A stretch of 8,563 nucleotides of DNA from CAYLRF01 sp964385995 (lineage in GTDB: Bacteria; Bacillota; Clostridia; Lachnospirales; Lachnospiraceae). Shown here in pieces: positions 7,031 to 8,563 of this stretch. A program made the position numbers and the translations under genes. The first letter of the stretch is position 1; every line of letters starts with the position of its first letter. The notes beneath the pieces were generated by a model. That model had not been told where the DNA came from, did not search any database, and saw nothing but the letters and a program-made list of their open reading frames with translations. The stretch is from positions 1-8,563 of the forward strand of contig CAYLRF010000064.1 of NCBI GenBank assembly GCA_964385995.1, in the 5' to 3' direction.

Positions 7031-7063
7031 TCTGCAGGGAAGCTTTAAGGGAAAGCTGGCAGA
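7031..7063 (+). promoter_or_regulatory. Hairpin in the melA leader
   Basis: Inner arms AGCTTT (7041-7046) and AAAGCT (7052-7057) with a 5-base loop, extended by outer arms TCTGC (7031-7035) and GCAGA (7059-7063) across an asymmetric 5:1 internal loop. It ends 7 bases before the melA ribosome site, so it could affect mRNA stability or initiation. No T-run follows. Confidence 0.5.
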
Positions 7064-7070
7064 TGATAAA

Positions 7071-7078
7071 AAGGAGGG
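7071..7078 (+). promoter_or_regulatory. Strong ribosome binding site that fixes the TTG start of melA
   Basis: AAGGAGGG lies 7 bases before TTG at 7086. The closer ATG at 7081 is in another frame and stops at once (ATG-TCT-TGA). The protein from the TTG starts with KITFMGAGST, exactly where GH4 enzymes begin their NAD-binding strand, so TTG is the real start. Confidence 0.85.
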
Positions 7079-7085
7079 ATATGTC

Positions 7086-8405
7086 TTGAAGATTACGTTT
7101 ATGGGTGCGGGAAGTACGGTGTTCGCCCGCAATGTCATCGGGGACTGCATGTGCTGCGAGGCGTTAAGGGACAGTGTGTTTGCTCTTTACGACATCGACG
7201 CCGAGAGACTGAAAGAGAGCGAGGTTATCTTAGAGGCCATGCGAAAGGCCAAGGGGGGATACGGGAAAATAGAGTGCTATCTCGGATCCGACAGGAGAAA
7301 GGACGCCCTGCGCGGAGCCGTTTTCGTGGTGAACGCGATACAGGTGGGCGGATATGACCCGTGTACAGTCACCGACTTTGAGGTACCGAAAAAATACGGC
7401 CTTCGTCAGACCATAGGCGATACGCTGGGTATCGGCGGTATCATGAGGGCGCTTCGCACCATCCCGGTGCTGGATGATTTTGCGCGCGACATGGAGGAGG
7501 TCTGCCCGGACGCGCTTCTTATCAATTACTCCAACCCCATGGCCATGCTTTCGGGTTACCTGCAGCGTTATACAGGAGTGAAGGCGGTGGGCCTGTGCCA
7601 CAGCGTACAGGTTTGCTCACAGGATTTGCTGAAAAAACTGAACATGGAAGATAAACTGGAGGGCAGGAAGGAACTCATCGCGGGAATCAATCATATGGCG
7701 TGGCTGCTGAAAATCGAGGATCGTGACGGATGTGACCTTTATCCCGAGATACGCGCCCGCGCGGCGGAGTATATGAAGGAACCCGATCATAAGGATAAGG
7801 TTCGCATGGACTACATCCTGAATTTCGGATACTACTGCACGGAGTCCAGCGAGCATAACGCCGAGTACAACAGCTTCTATATAAAGAGCAGGTATCCCGA
7901 GCTTATAGAGCGGTACAACATCCCGCTTGACGAGTATCCGAGGCGCTGCGTGAATCAGATAAGCAGATGGAGAAATGAATATGACGAGATGGTAAAGACC
8001 GGAGTGAAGGAGCATGAGCGGTCGAAGGAATACGCGTCATACGTCATGGAGGCCATCGTTACCGGAAAGCCTTATCAGATAGGCGGAAATGTCCTGAATG
8101 CCGATCATCTCATCACGAATCTGCCCGCCGAGGCCTGTGTGGAGGTCCCGTGTCTGGTGAACGGCGAGGGGGTCCTCCCGTGCCATGTGGGGCCGCTTCC
8201 CGTGCAGTGCGCCGCGATGAACATGACCAATATCAACGTGCAGCTTCTTACCATAGAGGCCGCCCGCACAAAGAAGCGCGAGCATATCTATCAGGCCGCC
8301 ATGCTGGATCCGCATACCGGAAGCGAGCTTGACATAGACACGATAAAGAAAATGGTGGATGAGCTTATCGAAGCGCACGGCGAGTATATGGCCATGTACC
8401 GTTAG
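7086..8405 (+). CDS. melA: GH4 alpha-galactosidase (NAD- and Mn-dependent)
   Basis: A 439-residue intracellular glycosidase of family GH4, which cleaves by an NAD+-assisted redox/elimination mechanism. The N-terminal Rossmann fold shows FMGAGST (5-11) and the acidic strand end LYDID (34-38). NYSNP (147-151), CHSV (171-174) and GINHMAW (200-206) follow; Cys171 and His203 should bind the divalent metal. CHSV is the motif variant typical of MelA alpha-galactosidases, as opposed to CHEV (alpha-glucosidases), CHGxY (alpha-galacturonidases) or CN(V/I)P (6-phospho-glycosidases). TESSEHNAEY (252-261) also fits MelA. The frame stays open upstream to 6900, but that extension has no ribosome site and overlaps the regulator. 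Fifteen cysteines, including CMCC at 21-24, are notable and suit an anaerobe. It is divergent from the AraC-type gene and is followed by an intrinsic terminator. Its substrates would be melibiose or raffinose-type sugars; the exact substrate is inferred. Confidence 0.92.
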   Translation: MKITFMGAGSTVFARNVIGDCMCCEALRDSVFALYDIDAERLKESEVILEAMRKAKGGYGKIECYLGSDRRKDALRGAVFVVNAIQVGGYDPCTVTDFEVPKKYGLRQTIGDTLGIGGIMRALRTIPVLDDFARDMEEVCPDALLINYSNPMAMLSGYLQRYTGVKAVGLCHSVQVCSQDLLKKLNMEDKLEGRKELIAGINHMAWLLKIEDRDGCDLYPEIRARAAEYMKEPDHKDKVRMDYILNFGYYCTESSEHNAEYNSFYIKSRYPELIERYNIPLDEYPRRCVNQISRWRNEYDEMVKTGVKEHERSKEYASYVMEAIVTGKPYQIGGNVLNADHLITNLPAEACVEVPCLVNGEGVLPCHVGPLPVQCAAMNMTNINVQLLTIEAARTKKREHIYQAAMLDPHTGSELDIDTIKKMVDELIEAHGEYMAMYR

Positions 8406-8458
8406 AATGAAAATACCGCCAGTTAAAATGAAAATACCGTTAGGATGAAAATATGACC
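8401..8458 (+). repeat. Three tandem imperfect repeats at the end of melA
   Basis: Three units start at 8401, 8422 and 8439 with the shared core GTTARRATGAAAATA, followed by CC in the first two and TGACC in the third. Spacing is 21 then 17 bp. The first unit includes the melA stop codon (TAG 8403-8405), the others are in the trailer before the terminator. There is no gene in this stretch; the role is unknown. Confidence 0.75.
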
Positions 8459-8459
8459 T

Positions 8460-8495
8460 GGGATATGTTCCGGCGTAGGAGCATATCCCTTTTTT
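8460..8495 (+). terminator. Intrinsic terminator of melA
   Basis: A 12-bp stem, GGGATATGTTCC (8460-8471) with GGAGCATATCCC (8478-8489), one G-U pair and a 6-base loop, followed directly by six T (8490-8495). This is a textbook rho-independent terminator for plus-strand transcription and closes the melA unit. Confidence 0.9.
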
Positions 8496-8509
8496 GTGCC
8501 CACGGGCAC
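8496..8509. repeat. Inverted repeat just after the terminator
   Basis: GTGCCC (8496-8501) and GGGCAC (8504-8509) are exact reverse complements around AC. As RNA it would form a short GC-rich hairpin, probably 5 bp with a 4-base loop. It abuts the terminator T-run and has no T-run of its own on the plus strand; its role is not clear. Confidence 0.55.
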
Positions 8510-8533
8510 GAAGTGCAGGAAATATCACATTCG

Positions 8534-8556
8534 GCGTAGAAATACGGGTTCTACGC
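8534..8556. repeat. Perfect 8-bp inverted repeat at the right edge
   Basis: GCGTAGAA (8534-8541) and TTCTACGC (8549-8556) with a 7-base spacer. It could be a leader structure or operator of a gene beyond the window, or part of a structured RNA cut off at the edge. The octamer CGGCGTAG occurs here (8532-8539) and also in the terminator loop region (8471-8478). Confidence 0.55.
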
Positions 8557-8563
8557 AAACGTC

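Noticed and set aside
6900..7085. N-terminal extension of the GH4 gene to 6900
   Set aside because: The first 62 residues do not match the family, overlap the divergent regulator gene and its promoter, and lack a ribosome site; TTG 7086 has AAGGAGGG at ideal spacing.
8037..8558. Minus-strand open frame of 173 residues at the right edge
   Set aside because: It is antisense to melA and runs through the terminator and tandem repeats, which give an artificial repeated peptide.
1..8563. CRISPR array, tRNA or rRNA gene, insertion sequence or phage element
   Set aside because: No regularly spaced repeats beyond the three-copy array, no cloverleaf or rRNA-like sequence, and no transposase or integrase motif was seen on either strand.

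Overview
The window reads as chromosomal DNA of a gut- or rumen-type anaerobic Firmicute, most likely a Lachnospiraceae-like Clostridium. This is inferred from the mix of TelA, KtrA/TrkA-type K+ uptake, a SleB-type cell-wall hydrolase and a GH4 alpha-galactosidase next to an AraC regulator, together with strong AGGAGG-type ribosome sites, a TTG start and moderately high G+C. A block of exactly 100 N at 2689-2788 shows that it comes from a draft or metagenome scaffold.

Left block (25-5151, all + strand): a TelA-family protein, S-adenosylmethionine synthetase (metK), a TrkH/KtrB K+ channel subunit (interrupted by the N gap), its TrkA/KtrA RCK-domain regulator, and a TrmH/SpoU-family RNA 2'-O-methyltransferase. 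Spacing is tight (43 bp, an overlap of 1-4 bp, 86 bp, 10 bp) and I see no terminator between them, so they could be one transcription unit. MetK makes the SAM that the methyltransferase uses, and SAM synthetases of this family are activated by K+, the ion brought in by the next two genes. The functional link is an inference.

Middle (5152-6153): a well-formed promoter (TTGACA, 17 bp, TGC-TATCAT) and a short leader with a perfect 8-bp inverted repeat precede a secreted SH3 plus SleB-type hydrolase. Its 3' end overlaps by 29 bp the 3' end of the convergent AraC-type regulator gene.

Right block (6125-8563): the AraC-type regulator (- strand) is divergent from a GH4 glycosidase whose CHSV metal-binding motif points to alpha-galactosidase (MelA). 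The intergenic region holds a promoter for the regulator, an imperfect direct repeat that could be its operator, a leader hairpin and a strong ribosome site that fixes a TTG start for melA. This looks like a self-contained alpha-galactoside utilisation switch; no transporter for the sugar lies inside the window. After melA come three tandem imperfect repeats (the first overlaps the melA stop codon), a strong intrinsic terminator, and two further perfect inverted repeats up to the window edge.

I found no clearly new biological system. The genes are of known families. The points most worth checking are the small non-coding structures around melA and the hydrolase gene, and the size of the assembly gap in trkH. 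No gene-free stretch exceeds 300 bases.
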